Assembly (NCBI RefSeq): GCF_001013905.1
Contig: NZ_LN831790.1
Location: forward strand, 6,090,001 to 6,154,000
Direction of reading: 5' to 3'
Origin: Streptomyces leeuwenhoekii
GTDB taxonomy: Bacteria > Actinomycetota > Actinomycetes > Streptomycetales > Streptomycetaceae
Length of the DNA: 64,000 nucleotides
Shown here: in pieces, positions 29,144-38,181 of the stretch
How positions within the stretch are numbered: position 1 is the stretch's first letter
How the letters are laid out: each line of letters starts with the position of its first letter
The notes under the pieces: generated by a model
The model's input: the letters and a program-made list of their open reading frames with translations, nothing else
The model's database searches: none
What the model was told of the DNA's origin: nothing
Translations under genes and position numbers: made by a program

Positions 29144-29476
29144 ATGGCAGACACGCAGCAGGTTGACCCCAAGGCCGAGCGCACCGCGGCCCGGCTCGCC
29201 AAGCACATCACCGCGTTCTCCCGGGCCCACGGCGGGGCCGAGGGCCAGGTGGCCTACCTCGGCCAGCGCGGTGCGCGGATCGTACTCGTCGGCGAGGACG
29301 GCGGCTGGGGGGACCTGGTCGCGCCGAGCCACGCGATCGCCGAGAAGGCGGTGGAGAAGGCCGGGATCACCGTCCACGACACCTTCGACGGCGAGTTCGC
29401 GGCCAAGGTGCGCACCGGCCCCTACGAGTGGAGCCGCATGGCCGGCATCCAGGTCGGCGGCCCGGACAACGGCTGA
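29144..29476 (+). CDS. Conserved actinobacterial protein of unknown function
   Basis: 110 residues, soluble, with a predicted alpha/beta composition: a charged helix (DPKAERTAARLAKHITAF), two strands (QVAYLGQRGARIVLVGEDGGW) and a second helical part (HAIAEKAVEKAGITVHDTF). I do not recognise a characterised domain. Homologues are typical of streptomycetes at this place between ctaB and the amidohydrolase. No cysteine clusters, signal peptide or membrane segments are seen. The start has no Shine-Dalgarno sequence and may be leaderless. Confidence 0.75.
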   Translation: MADTQQVDPKAERTAARLAKHITAFSRAHGGAEGQVAYLGQRGARIVLVGEDGGWGDLVAPSHAIAEKAVEKAGITVHDTFDGEFAAKVRTGPYEWSRMAGIQVGGPDNG

Positions 29477-29597
29477 CCGCCGCCGCCCTCCACCCGGGGC
29501 GGAAAAAGGCAACACCTGACACCGGGTTCACCCGTTAGGTCCGTAGGAGGCCGCCGAGGAAGCGGTCCGAGGACACGGTCTGTTCGCGGGGGTCCTG

Positions 29598-30704
29598 ATG
29601 ATCGACACGCCGTCCCTCGTGGACCAGTACTGCCACGGCGTACTGAGAACCGAGCTCGGCCTCGGCACCTTCGAGGCCCGGCTGGCGCACACCGAGGGAC
29701 CGCCGGCGCCCGGCACCACCCTCTTCGACACCCAGACCGGGTTCGCGGTGCGGCGCTGGTGCCCGCCGCTGCTCGGCCTGGAGCCGCACTGCCCGCCGGC
29801 CCGCTATCTGGCCCGGCGCCGGGAGCTCGGTGTCCTGGAGGCGAGCCGCCGGCTGCTGCGCGGCAGCGGCATCACGACGTATCTGGTCGACACCTCACCG
29901 CCCGGCGACCTCACCGGCCCCGGCGAGATGGCCTCGGCCGGGGACGCCCGGGCCCATGAGATCGTCCGCCTGGAACCGCTGGCCGAGCAGGTCGCCGACA
30001 CCTCCGGGACGGTCGACTCCTTCCTCGCCAACCTCGCCGAGTCCGTGCACGCGGCCGCCGCGCAGGCCGTGGCCTTCGCCTCCGTGGCGGGTGCACGGCA
30101 CGGCCTGGCGCTCGCGCCGGAGCCGCCGGGGCCGGGGGAGGTGCGCCGGGCCGCCGGGCGCTGGCTGGCCGGGCGGCGGGTCGGCGGGGAGCTGAGCGAC
30201 CCGGTGCTGCTGCGGCACCTGCTGTGGATCGCGGTCGCCTCCGGCCGCCCCCTCCAACTGCACGCGGGGCTCGGCGCGCCGGGCCCGCGCACCGACCGCG
30301 CCGACCCGGTCCTGCTGACGGACTTCGTGCGGGCCACGGCCGGTCTCGGCACCGATCTGGTCCTGCTGCACGGCTATCCGTACCAGCGCCACGCCGCCCA
30401 TCTCGCGGGCGTCTTCGCGCACGTCCACGTCGACGCGGGCGCCGCCCTGGTCCGCACCGGCGCCCGCGCGGCCGCCGTCCTCGCGGAGACCCTGGAACTG
30501 GCCCCCTTCGGAAAGATCCTCTTCTCCAGCGGCGCCCAGGCACTGCCCGAGCTGCACGTGGTGGGGGCCCGCCTGTTCCGCGAGGCCCTGGGGCGGGTGC
30601 TCGGCACCTGGGTGGCCGAGGGGGCCTGGTCGGCGGGGGACGCCGAGCGGGTCGCGGGGATGATCGCGGCCGGGAACGCCCACCGGGTGTACGGGCTGGA
30701 CTGA
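29598..30704 (+). CDS. Amidohydrolase-family protein
   Basis: 368 residues with a TIM-barrel amidohydrolase-like pattern. DQYCHGVL at the start, LQLHAGLG and VLLHGYPYQRHAAHLAGVFAHVHVD in the centre, and ILFSSGAQALPELH near the end place His and Asp residues where metal-dependent hydrolases bind their metal. The usual HxH of the first strand is replaced by YCHG, and the last motif lacks a clear SD pair. It may therefore be a divergent or inactive member related to 2-pyrone-4,6-dicarboxylate hydrolase/ACMSD-type enzymes. GCGGGGG precedes ATG. It ends 19 bases before the nucleotidyltransferase. Confidence 0.75.
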   Translation: MIDTPSLVDQYCHGVLRTELGLGTFEARLAHTEGPPAPGTTLFDTQTGFAVRRWCPPLLGLEPHCPPARYLARRRELGVLEASRRLLRGSGITTYLVDTSPPGDLTGPGEMASAGDARAHEIVRLEPLAEQVADTSGTVDSFLANLAESVHAAAAQAVAFASVAGARHGLALAPEPPGPGEVRRAAGRWLAGRRVGGELSDPVLLRHLLWIAVASGRPLQLHAGLGAPGPRTDRADPVLLTDFVRATAGLGTDLVLLHGYPYQRHAAHLAGVFAHVHVDAGAALVRTGARAAAVLAETLELAPFGKILFSSGAQALPELHVVGARLFREALGRVLGTWVAEGAWSAGDAERVAGMIAAGNAHRVYGLD

Positions 30705-30723
30705 GGCGGCCCAGACTGGCCGG

Positions 30724-31461
30724 ATGCAGACCGACGCCCTGCTCGACCGCTTCCTCGCCCTGATCGCGCCACTGGCCCCGGCGGCCGTGTGGGCGCACGG
30801 TTCCCTGGCCGGGGGCGACTACCGGGAAGGGCGCAGCGATCTGGATCTGGTCGCGATGCTGGGCGGGCCCCTCCGGCCGCGGGCCGTGTGGCGGCTGGCG
30901 CTGCTGTACGCCGGGCTGCGCACCGCCCCGCTCGCCGGCCGGCTGCACTGCACCTATCTGACCCCCGCCACCGCGGCCGGTGCCGAGCGGCGCCATCTCA
31001 CCTGGGCGCACGAGGAGCTCCTGACCCGGCCGGTCACCCCCGTCACCCGGCGGGAACTGCACGCCTTCGGGCGGGTCCTGCACGGTGCACCGCCCGCGGC
31101 GCTCCTGCCGCCGGTGCCGGACGAGGAGCTGGCCGGGTTCGTCGTCCGGGACCAGCGCGACTTCTGGCGGCCGGCCGTGGACCGGCCGCACCTGTGGCGG
31201 CAGGACGTATGGGTGGATCTGGGCCTGCTCACCTTCGCCCGGGCCACCGTCACCCTGCGCGAAGGCCGGCTGATCACCGAACGGGAGGCGCTCGGGGAGC
31301 TGCTCCGCCTCCAGGCGCCCGGCGAGGTCGTGGAGGACGTCAGGCGGCGGCGCTGCGAGCGGCCGGCACCCGCCGGCGAGGAGTGGACCGCGCGCCGGGG
31401 CGAGCTGACCCGTGCCTACCTGGGGCCCGCCATCGACACACTGGTGGCCTCGTACGCCTGA
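30724..31461 (+). CDS. Nucleotidyltransferase-domain protein
   Basis: 245 residues. The N-terminus has the pol-beta-type nucleotidyltransferase signature AHGSLAGGDYREGRSDLDLVAML: a Gly-Ser pair followed by Asp-x-Asp metal ligands. The C-terminal half (VRDQRDFWRPAVD onward) is helical and resembles aminoglycoside adenylyltransferase or DUF4111-like proteins. The substrate is unknown and antibiotic modification is only one possibility. A CAGACT hexamer six bases before the ATG and the lack of a ribosome-binding site suggest a leaderless start. Its last 46 bases overlap the end of ctaA on the other strand. Confidence 0.75.
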   Translation: MQTDALLDRFLALIAPLAPAAVWAHGSLAGGDYREGRSDLDLVAMLGGPLRPRAVWRLALLYAGLRTAPLAGRLHCTYLTPATAAGAERRHLTWAHEELLTRPVTPVTRRELHAFGRVLHGAPPAALLPPVPDEELAGFVVRDQRDFWRPAVDRPHLWRQDVWVDLGLLTFARATVTLREGRLITEREALGELLRLQAPGEVVEDVRRRRCERPAPAGEEWTARRGELTRAYLGPAIDTLVASYA

Positions 31462-32447
31462 GCCGCCGTCGGGGCCGGGGCGCCGGCCGTCGTCTCCGGC
31501 CGCTCACGCAGCGACAGCAGCACCCGCAGCACCGCGATCCAGGTCACCGCCGAGCCGAGCATGTGCAGGCCGACCAGCACCTCCGGCAGATCGGTGAAGT
31601 ACTGGACGTAACCGATGACGCCCTGGGCGAGCAGCACCAGGAACAGCTCGCGGGTGCGGCCCAGCGGGGCCCGCGGCGCGTCGACCGCCTTCAGCACGAA
31701 CCACAGCGCGAAGGTCAGGGTCACCACGATCCACGCCAGCACGGCGTGCAGCTTGGTGACCGTCTCCCAGTCGACCGGCATCCGCTCGACCTCGCTGGAG
31801 TCGCCCGCGTGGGGACCGGCGCCGGTCACCACCGTGCCGACCGCGATCAGCAGCGCCGAGGCGCCGACCAGGAACCACACCAGTTGCCGCACCGACTTCC
31901 CGACCAGGGGACGCGGTGCCGCGTCGCCCTCCCGCGTGCGCTGCCACATCACGGTCGCCACCGCGATCAGGGCGGAGGAGAGCAGGAAGTGGGCGGCCAC
32001 CGTGTACGGGTTGAGGCCCACGAGGACGACGATGCCGCCGAGGACCGCGTTGCCCATCACGATCCAGAACTGCGCCCAGCCCAGCCGGGTCAGGCCGCGC
32101 CGGTACGGCTTCTGCGAGCGCGCGGCGATGATCGCCCAGCCGACCGCGGCGCACAGCACGTACGTCAGCATGCGGTTGCCGAACTCGATGGCGCCGTGGA
32201 CGCCCATCTCGCTGGTGGCGGTGAGCGAGTCGTCGGTGCACTTGGGCCAGGTCGGGCAGCCCAGGCCCGAGCCGGTCAGCCGCACGGCGCCGCCGGTGAC
32301 CACGATGATCACCGACATGAGGAGCGCGGAGAGGGCCGCCCGCTGGACCGTCCGGGGGGCGGGGGTCCAGCGCGCGGCGATGAAGGCGAGCGGATTGCGC
32401 ACGGCGGCTGCGGCGTCGGCACGGGTCACGTTTGGCACGCGCACCAT
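31416..32447 (-). CDS. ctaA: Haem A synthase
   Basis: 343 residues, an integral membrane protein with about eight helices that oxidises haem O to haem A for aa3-type cytochrome oxidase. The N-terminal GGAVRLTGSGLGCPTWPKC carries the conserved Cys pair of the first extracellular loop found in CtaA. Haem-ligand histidines are in helices such as VGLNPYTVAAHFL and TKLHAVLAWIVV. It pairs functionally with ctaB. ATG 32447 is chosen (VRVPNVTRADAAA onward); a GTG seven codons upstream is also open. Its 3' end overlaps the convergent nucleotidyltransferase gene by 46 bases. Confidence 0.93.
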   Translation of the reverse strand: MVRVPNVTRADAAAAVRNPLAFIAARWTPAPRTVQRAALSALLMSVIIVVTGGAVRLTGSGLGCPTWPKCTDDSLTATSEMGVHGAIEFGNRMLTYVLCAAVGWAIIAARSQKPYRRGLTRLGWAQFWIVMGNAVLGGIVVLVGLNPYTVAAHFLLSSALIAVATVMWQRTREGDAAPRPLVGKSVRQLVWFLVGASALLIAVGTVVTGAGPHAGDSSEVERMPVDWETVTKLHAVLAWIVVTLTFALWFVLKAVDAPRAPLGRTRELFLVLLAQGVIGYVQYFTDLPEVLVGLHMLGSAVTWIAVLRVLLSLRERPETTAGAPAPTAAQAYEATSVSMAGPR

Positions 32448-32504
32448 GGTAGGCGGGGGCTTGTGCACGCGTTCACGAGGGTCCCGCGCGGGAGGGCGGC
32501 GGCC

Positions 32505-33287
32505 CTACTCCCAGCGGAAGAGCTTCCCGGCCGCCGCCAGCCCCACGACCGACCAGACGGCGAGGATCCCCAGGTCGCCCCACGGCATCCCGGCCCCGTG
32601 CCGGAGCACGTCCCGCAGCCCGTCGGAGAGCGCGGAGATGGGCAGCAGGCCGAGCACGTCCCGGGCCGCGTCCGGGAACTTGTCGAGGGGGACGATCACC
32701 CCGCCGCCGACGAGCAGCAGCAGGAAGACCAGATTGGCGGCGGCCAGCGTCGCCTCGGCCTTGAGGGTGCCGGCCATGAGCAGCCCCAGGCCGGAGAAGG
32801 CCGCCGTGCCCAGGAGCAGGAGCAGGAGGACGACGAGGGGGTTGCCGTGCGGCGACCAGCCCAGCGCGAAGGCGATCACCGTGAGCAGCGCCACCTGGAG
32901 CACCTCGGTGACCAGCACGGACACCGTCTTCGCGGTCATCAGGCCCCAGCGCGGCAGGGGCGAGGCGGCCAGCCGCTTCAGGACCCCGTACCGGCGCTCG
33001 AAGCCGGTCGCGATGGCCTGCCCGGTGAACGCCGTCGACATCACGGCGAGGGCAAGGACGCCGGGGGCGAGGAAGTCGACGGCCTCGCCCTCGCCGGTGT
33101 CCACGATGTCGACCGAGCTGAACAGGACGAGCAGCAGGGTGGGGATGACCACCGTCAGCAGGAGCTGCTCGCCGTTGCGCAGCAGCATCCTCGTCTCCAG
33201 CGCGGCCTGCGCCGCGATCATGCGGGGGAGGGGGGCCGCGCCGGGCTTCGGCGTGTACTTCCCCGGTCCCGTACCGGTGGCGGTCAC
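32505..33287 (-). CDS. ABC-2 type transporter permease
   Basis: 260 residues with six hydrophobic segments, the usual ABC-2 (drug/daunorubicin-type) permease. The region ERRYGVLKRLAASPLPRW is the conserved cytoplasmic coupling helix of this family. The GTG start overlaps the stop of the ATPase gene (GTGA), so the two subunits are coupled. Longer open frame upstream lies within the ATPase gene in another frame and is not protein-like. Substrate unknown. The position next to ctaA is conserved in streptomycetes, which hints at a role in haem or oxidase biogenesis rather than drug export, but that is inference. Confidence 0.88.
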   Translation of the reverse strand: MTATGTGPGKYTPKPGAAPLPRMIAAQAALETRMLLRNGEQLLLTVVIPTLLLVLFSSVDIVDTGEGEAVDFLAPGVLALAVMSTAFTGQAIATGFERRYGVLKRLAASPLPRWGLMTAKTVSVLVTEVLQVALLTVIAFALGWSPHGNPLVVLLLLLLGTAAFSGLGLLMAGTLKAEATLAAANLVFLLLLVGGGVIVPLDKFPDAARDVLGLLPISALSDGLRDVLRHGAGMPWGDLGILAVWSVVGLAAAGKLFRWE

Positions 33288-34207
33288 GAACGCAGCTCCT
33301 TGCCGGTGAGCTCCAGAAACACGTCTTCCAGGGTGTGCCGCTCCACCGAGATGCGGTCCGGCATCACCCCGTGCTGGGCGCACCAGGACGTCACCGTGGC
33401 GAGCAGCTGCGGGCCGACCTTGCCGACGACCCGGTAGGAGCCCGGGGTCAGCTCGGCCACCGCCGCGTCGGCGGGGAGCGCCTTGAGGAGGGACGCCAGG
33501 TCGAGCCCCGGGCGGCCGGTGAAGCGGAGCGTGTTCTCGGCGCCGCCGCGGCACAACTCCTCCGGGGAGCCCTGGGCGACGACCCGGCCGGCGTCGATGA
33601 TGGCGACGTCGTCGGCGAGCTGCTCGGCCTCGTCCATGAAGTGGGTGGTGAGGATCACGGAGACGCCGTCGGCGCGCAGGTCCCGCACCAGGTCCCAGGT
33701 GGCGCGACGGGCCTGGGGGTCCAGACCGGCCGTCGGCTCGTCCAGGAAGACCAGCTCCGGACGCCCGACGACGGCCATCGCCAGCGCCAGGCGCTGCTGC
33801 TGGCCGCCGGACAGGCGGCGGTAGGCGGTCCGGCCGCAGGACCCGAGCCCGAGGCGCTCGACGAGGGCGTCCACGTCCAGCGGGTGGGCGTGCAGCTTCG
33901 CGACATGGCGGAGCATCTCCTCGGCGCGGGCGCCGGAGTAGACACCGCCGGACTGGAGCATCACGCCGATGCGGGGCCGCAGCTCACCGGCCTGCCGGAC
34001 GGGGTCGAGGCCCAGGACCCGGACCGTGCCGGAATCCGGCTTCCGGTATCCCTCGCAGGTCTCGACCGTGGTCGTCTTGCCCGCCCCGTTGGGGCCGAGT
34101 ACGGCGGTGACACCCGCCCGGGCCACCAGGTCGAGGCCGTCCACCGCGGTCTTCGTGCCGTACCGCTTCACCAGGGCCTGGACCTGGACGACGGGCTCGC
34201 TTCGCAT
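33284..34207 (-). CDS. ABC transporter ATP-binding protein
   Basis: 307 residues. It has Walker A GPNGAGKTTTVE, signature motif RLSGGQQQRLALAMA, Walker B LVFLDEPTAGLD and the switch histidine in ILTTHFMDEAEQ. The C-terminal 80 residues resemble the regulatory tail of DrrA-like exporters. It forms a two-gene exporter with the downstream permease. On the reverse strand, TAGACT (34220-34215) lies seven bases before the ATG and no ribosome-binding site is present, again suggesting a leaderless message. Confidence 0.93.
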   Translation of the reverse strand: MRSEPVVQVQALVKRYGTKTAVDGLDLVARAGVTAVLGPNGAGKTTTVETCEGYRKPDSGTVRVLGLDPVRQAGELRPRIGVMLQSGGVYSGARAEEMLRHVAKLHAHPLDVDALVERLGLGSCGRTAYRRLSGGQQQRLALAMAVVGRPELVFLDEPTAGLDPQARRATWDLVRDLRADGVSVILTTHFMDEAEQLADDVAIIDAGRVVAQGSPEELCRGGAENTLRFTGRPGLDLASLLKALPADAAVAELTPGSYRVVGKVGPQLLATVTSWCAQHGVMPDRISVERHTLEDVFLELTGKELRS

Positions 34208-34646
34208 GGCCCCGAGTCTAGGTACGCGGGCGAAGGCTCAGGCGGGCGGGTACGGGAAGTCCCCCGCACGGGGACGGCGCGGGGGCGGCCGCCGTCCGGT
34301 GCGGGACGGTCCCGCGCGCGGCCGCTCCCGGCGCCGGACCGGAGGGGCCGCCGGACGGCCGGCGGGTACGGGGGTGCCGCCGGGGCCGCGCGCCGGGCGG
34401 AGCACACCTCCGCGCCTCCGACCCGGTGCCGGGCAGCCGTGCCGGGCGGGCCTGTGACCAATGGGCCGGTCGGGAGCGTGCGGCGGGTCCGGCGGGTGGT
34501 GCCGGTGAGGCCCGCGGTGCCGTCGATCCGATCGACCGGTGATCGTTTCCGCAGGTCAGATTAGGTATGCCTAAGTGACGCACGGCACCGTCGGGCGGTT
34601 CGGACGCGGCTTGCCCGGCTCGGAAGAATTACGCAACAATGGCGTT
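34208..34646. other. Intergenic region between the ABC exporter and sufR
   Basis: 439 bases without a convincing gene; open frames here are Pro/Arg-rich GC artefacts. It contains the reverse TAGACT element for the ABC gene on the left, a TTAGG-TATG-CCTAA palindrome (34561-34574), and the SufR operator on the right. Confidence 0.65.
34561..34574. promoter_or_regulatory. TTAGG-N4-CCTAA palindrome upstream of sufR
   Basis: A perfect five-base inverted repeat, 72 bases before the sufR start. TTAGG/CCTAA are also the end halves of the actinobacterial iron-regulator (DtxR/DmdR) box, but that box has a nine-base centre, so this is at best a half-matching site. Confidence 0.4.
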
Positions 34647-34647
34647 G
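34634..34647 (+). promoter_or_regulatory. SufR operator CAAC-N6-GTTG overlapping the sufR start
   Basis: CAAC (34634-34637) and GTTG (34644-34647) with a six-base centre. This matches the palindrome I recall reported for SufR binding upstream of the suf operon in S. avermitilis. Its last base is the first base of the sufR GTG. A TTGCCC hexamer at 34611-34616 and AACAAT at 34635-34640 could be the -35 and -10 of a leaderless promoter covered by the site. Confidence 0.8.
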
Positions 34648-35453
34648 TGAAAAACGTTGGCGAGGCTCGGGAGACCCCCGTGGGGGCCCCTCAGGAGGAG
34701 TTCGCGACCGGTGAGCGCTCGACGCGCAACCGGGTCGCGCGGTCCATCCTGGACCACGGCCCGTCGACCGTCGCCGAGCTCGCCGAGCGGCTGGGGCTCA
34801 CCCAGGCGGCCGTGCGCCGGCATCTCGACGCGCTGGTCACCGACGGTGTCGTCGAAGCCCGCGACCGCCCGGTCTACGGCACGCGGACCCGCGGCCGGCC
34901 CGCCAAGGCGTTCGCGCTGACGGACTGCGGCCGGGACGCCTTCGACCAGTCCTACGACCAGCTCGCCGTGGACGCGCTGCGCTGGATCGCCCAGCGGGAG
35001 GGCGGGGAGCAGGCGGTCGCCGCCTTCGCCCGGGCCCGGATCGCCGCGCGGGCCGGCGCGTACCGCAGGGCCGTCGCCGAGGCGGCCCCGGAAGAGCGGA
35101 CGGAAGCGCTGGCCAAGGCCCTCAGCGCGGACGGGTACGCTGCAACCGCGCGCAGCGCACCGGTCGGCGAACAGCTCTGCCAGCACCACTGCCCGGTCGC
35201 CCACGTCGCCGAACAGTTTCCGCAGCTGTGCGAGGCCGAGACGGAATTTTTCGCCGAGCTGCTCGGTACACATGTGCAGCGGCTGGCGACCATCGCCCAC
35301 GGCGACGGCGTCTGCACCACCTTCATCCCGAAGGGTGCGGCGACGGCCGGGGCCGCCAAGGCTGCCGGAGCCGCGAAGCCTCCGAAGACCCCGAAGACTC
35401 CGAAGACCACTCATCACGCATCTGCAAGCACGGCCGGGAGGAACCCCGCATGA
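34647..35453 (+). CDS. sufR: SufR-type Fe-S-sensing repressor of the SUF operon
   Basis: 268 residues. The N-terminal winged helix-turn-helix ([23 protein letters not shown]) binds DNA. The C-terminal part carries the Fe-S ligands in [21 protein letters not shown]: three cysteines, as in SufR repressors that bind a 4Fe-4S cluster and release DNA when the cluster is lost. The tail from about residue 230 is a low-complexity Ala/Lys/Pro/Thr run ([11 protein letters not shown]) and differs between species. GTG 34647 is preferred over the in-frame ATG at 34575 because the conserved protein begins [10 protein letters not shown] and the operator sits on it. Its stop overlaps the sufB start. Confidence 0.93.
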   Translation: MKNVGEARETPVGAPQEEFATGERSTRNRVARSILDHGPSTVAELAERLGLTQAAVRRHLDALVTDGVVEARDRPVYGTRTRGRPAKAFALTDCGRDAFDQSYDQLAVDALRWIAQREGGEQAVAAFARARIAARAGAYRRAVAEAAPEERTEALAKALSADGYAATARSAPVGEQLCQHHCPVAHVAEQFPQLCEAETEFFAELLGTHVQRLATIAHGDGVCTTFIPKGAATAGAAKAAGAAKPPKTPKTPKTTHHASASTAGRNPA

Positions 35454-36871
35454 CTCTCCCCACGGAGACTGCCCACCCTGAGCTCGAGGGCCTGGGCACG
35501 TACGAATACGGCTGGGCCGACCGGGACGAGGCCGGTGCGTCGGCGCGTCGCGGCCTGGACGAGGACGTCGTCCGGGACATCTCCGCGAAGAAGGACGAGC
35601 CGGAGTGGATGACCAAGCTCCGCCTCAAGGGCCTGAAGCTCTTCGAGAAGAAGCCCATGCCGAACTGGGGCTCGGACCTGTCCGGGATCGACTTCGACAA
35701 CATCAAGTACTTCGTGCGCTCCACGGAGAAGCAGGCGGAGTCCTGGGAGGACCTGCCCGAGGACATCAAGAACACGTACGACAAGCTGGGCATCCCCGAG
35801 GCCGAGAAGAAGCGCCTCGTGGCCGGTGTCGCGGCCCAGTACGAGTCCGAGGTCGTCTACCACCAGATCCGCGAGGACCTGGAGGAGCAGGGCGTCATCT
35901 TCCTGGACACCGACACGGCCCTGAAGCAGCACCCGGAGCTCTTCAAGGAGTACTTCGGCACCGTCATCCCGGCCGGTGACAACAAGTTCGCCGCGCTGAA
36001 CACCGCGGTGTGGTCGGGCGGCTCGTTCATCTACGTCCCGCCGGGCGTGCACGTGGAGATCCCGCTCCAGGCCTACTTCCGTATCAACACGGAGAACATG
36101 GGCCAGTTCGAGCGGACCCTGATCATCGTCGACGAGGGTGCCTACGTGCACTACGTCGAGGGCTGCACCGCCCCGATCTACAAGTCGGACTCGCTGCACT
36201 CCGCGGTCGTCGAGATCATCGTCAAGAAGAACGCCCGCTGCCGCTACACGACCATCCAGAACTGGTCGAACAACGTCTACAACCTGGTCACCAAGCGCGC
36301 CGTGGCCTACGAGGGCGCGACCATGGAGTGGATCGACGGCAACATCGGCTCCAAGGTGACGATGAAGTACCCGGCCGTCTACCTGATGGGCGAGCACGCC
36401 AAGGGCGAGACCCTGTCCATCGCCTTCGCCGGCGAGGGCCAGCACCAGGACGCGGGCGCCAAGATGGTCCACATGGCCCCGAACACCTCGTCCAACATCG
36501 TCTCCAAGTCGGTGGCGCGCGGCGGTGGCCGTACCTCCTACCGCGGTCTGATCGAGATCGGCGAGGGCGCTCCGGGCTCGAAGTCCAACGTGCTCTGCGA
36601 CGCGCTCCTGGTCGACACGATCTCCCGCTCCGACACGTACCCCTACGTGGACGTCCGCGAGGACGACGTGTCCATGGGCCACGAGGCGACCGTCTCCAAG
36701 GTCTCCGAGGACCAGCTCTTCTACCTGATGAGCCGCGGTCTGAGCGAGGACGAGGCCATGGCGATGATCGTGCGCGGCTTCGTCGAGCCGATCGCCAAGG
36801 AGCTGCCGATGGAGTACGCGCTGGAGCTCAACCGGCTGATCGAGCTGCAGATGGAGGGCGCGGTCGGCTGA
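35450..36871 (+). CDS. sufB: Fe-S cluster assembly scaffold subunit SufB
   Basis: 473 residues. SufB is the scaffold of the SufBCD complex on which [Fe-S] clusters form. It has the right-handed beta-helix core of the family ([40 protein letters not shown]) and the C-terminal helical part with [18 protein letters not shown] that docks on SufC. The conserved C-terminal Cys in SNVLCDALL is present. ATG at 35450 overlaps the sufR stop (ATGA) and follows GGGAGGAA. The frame is open further upstream inside sufR, but that part is not homologous. Confidence 0.98.
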   Translation: MTLPTETAHPELEGLGTYEYGWADRDEAGASARRGLDEDVVRDISAKKDEPEWMTKLRLKGLKLFEKKPMPNWGSDLSGIDFDNIKYFVRSTEKQAESWEDLPEDIKNTYDKLGIPEAEKKRLVAGVAAQYESEVVYHQIREDLEEQGVIFLDTDTALKQHPELFKEYFGTVIPAGDNKFAALNTAVWSGGSFIYVPPGVHVEIPLQAYFRINTENMGQFERTLIIVDEGAYVHYVEGCTAPIYKSDSLHSAVVEIIVKKNARCRYTTIQNWSNNVYNLVTKRAVAYEGATMEWIDGNIGSKVTMKYPAVYLMGEHAKGETLSIAFAGEGQHQDAGAKMVHMAPNTSSNIVSKSVARGGGRTSYRGLIEIGEGAPGSKSNVLCDALLVDTISRSDTYPYVDVREDDVSMGHEATVSKVSEDQLFYLMSRGLSEDEAMAMIVRGFVEPIAKELPMEYALELNRLIELQMEGAVG

Positions 36872-36954
36872 CCGCCGGCCCGGGGGCGGCCCCGCGCCGC
36901 CCCACCGTCCCCGTCAAGCCCCTTACGTAACGGAAAGCGAGCATTACGACAGCC

Positions 36955-38181
36955 ATGGCTGAGGCTCAGAACTCCCCCACCTCCGGCTTCGCTACGGCGG
37001 GGGGACCCCCACCGGTGGGCTCCACCACCGCCGGTGCCATCGCGGTCGCCGTCGAGGCGGACTCGACCGTCGCCACGCGCATGAGCGCGCCCCCGTCCTT
37101 CGACGTGGCGGACTTCCCGGTCCCCCACGGCCGCGAGGAGGAGTGGCGGTTCACCCCGCTGGAGCGCCTGCGCGGCCTGCACGACGGCACCGCCGTCGCC
37201 ACCGGTGACGGCGTGAAGGTCGCCGTCGACGCCCCCGAGGGCGTCATCGTCGAGACCGTCGGCCGCGACGACGCCCGGCTCGGCAAGGCCGGCACCCCGG
37301 TGGACCGCGTCGCCGCCCAGGCGTACTCCGCCTTCGAGCGGGCCTCCGTCGTGACCGTGCCGAAGGAGACCGTCCTCACCGAGCCGATCCGCATCGCCGT
37401 GCACGGTGAGGGCGGGGTCGCCTACGGCCACCAGGTCATCGAGCTCGGCGCCTTCGCCGAGGCCGTCGTGGTCATCGACCACACCGGTGACGCGGTGCTC
37501 GCCGCCAACGTCGACTACATCCTCGGCGACGGCGCCAAGCTGACCGTCGTCTCGGTCCAGGACTGGGACGACAAGGCGGTGCACGCCGGCCAGCACAACG
37601 CGCTCGTCGGCCGGGACGCGTCCCTCAAGTCGATCATCGTCACCTTCGGCGGCGACCTGGTCCGGCTGCACCCGCGCGTTAACTACGCCGGTCCCGGTGG
37701 CGAGGTCGAGATGTTCGGCCTGTACTTCACCGAGAAGGGCCAGCACCAGGAGCACCGGCTCTTCGTCGACCACAACGTCCCGCACTGCAAGTCGAACGTG
37801 ATCTACAAGGGCGCGCTCCAGGGCGAGAACGCGCACGCGGTGTGGATCGGCGACGTCCTGATCGAGGCCGCGGCCGAGGGCACGGACACCTACGAGATGA
37901 ACCGCAACCTCGTCCTGACGGACGGCGCGCGGGTCGACTCGGTGCCCAACCTGGAGATCGAGACCGGCGAGATCGTCGGCGCCGGCCACGCCTCCGCCAC
38001 CGGCCGCTTCGACGACGAGCAGCTGTTCTACCTGATGGCCCGCGGCATCCCGGAGCACGAGGCCCGCCGCCTGGTGGTCCGCGGCTTCTTCGCCGAGCTG
38101 GTCCAGCAGATCGGCGTCCCGGACATCGAAGAGCGCCTGATCGCCAAGATCGAGCAGGAGCTGGAGGCGTCGGTCGCATGA
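36955..38181 (+). CDS. sufD: Fe-S cluster assembly protein SufD
   Basis: 408 residues, paralogous to SufB and its partner in the SufBC2D scaffold. The N-terminal region has the EEEWRFTPLERL motif of SufD proteins, and the core beta-helix and C-terminal ATGRFDDEQLFYLMARGIPEHEARRLVVRGFF match the family. Residues about 6-25 are encoded by a palindromic GC element that appears to have been captured in frame (see the separate repeat entry). The 83-base gap after sufB holds no visible terminator. The stop overlaps the start of the Rieske gene (ATGA). Confidence 0.97.
   Translation: MAEAQNSPTSGFATAGGPPPVGSTTAGAIAVAVEADSTVATRMSAPPSFDVADFPVPHGREEEWRFTPLERLRGLHDGTAVATGDGVKVAVDAPEGVIVETVGRDDARLGKAGTPVDRVAAQAYSAFERASVVTVPKETVLTEPIRIAVHGEGGVAYGHQVIELGAFAEAVVVIDHTGDAVLAANVDYILGDGAKLTVVSVQDWDDKAVHAGQHNALVGRDASLKSIIVTFGGDLVRLHPRVNYAGPGGEVEMFGLYFTEKGQHQEHRLFVDHNVPHCKSNVIYKGALQGENAHAVWIGDVLIEAAAEGTDTYEMNRNLVLTDGARVDSVPNLEIETGEIVGAGHASATGRFDDEQLFYLMARGIPEHEARRLVVRGFFAELVQQIGVPDIEERLIAKIEQELEASVA
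36970..37010. repeat. Palindromic element inside the sufD 5' end
   Basis: A C-run (ACTCCCCCACC), a GGCTTCGCTACGG centre and a G-run with GGACCCCCAC make an imperfect inverted repeat. This resembles the dispersed streptomycete element built from CTCCCCC, a GGCTTCGCT core and GGGGGGACCCCCA. It adds about 14 codons near the N-terminus of SufD. Confidence 0.65.

Noticed and set aside
30724..31461. Assignment as an aminoglycoside resistance gene
   Set aside because: Only the general nucleotidyltransferase motif is present; the substrate cannot be inferred.
34218..34461. Small Pro/Arg-rich frames before sufR
   Set aside because: GC-rich artefacts with no start signal or conservation signature.
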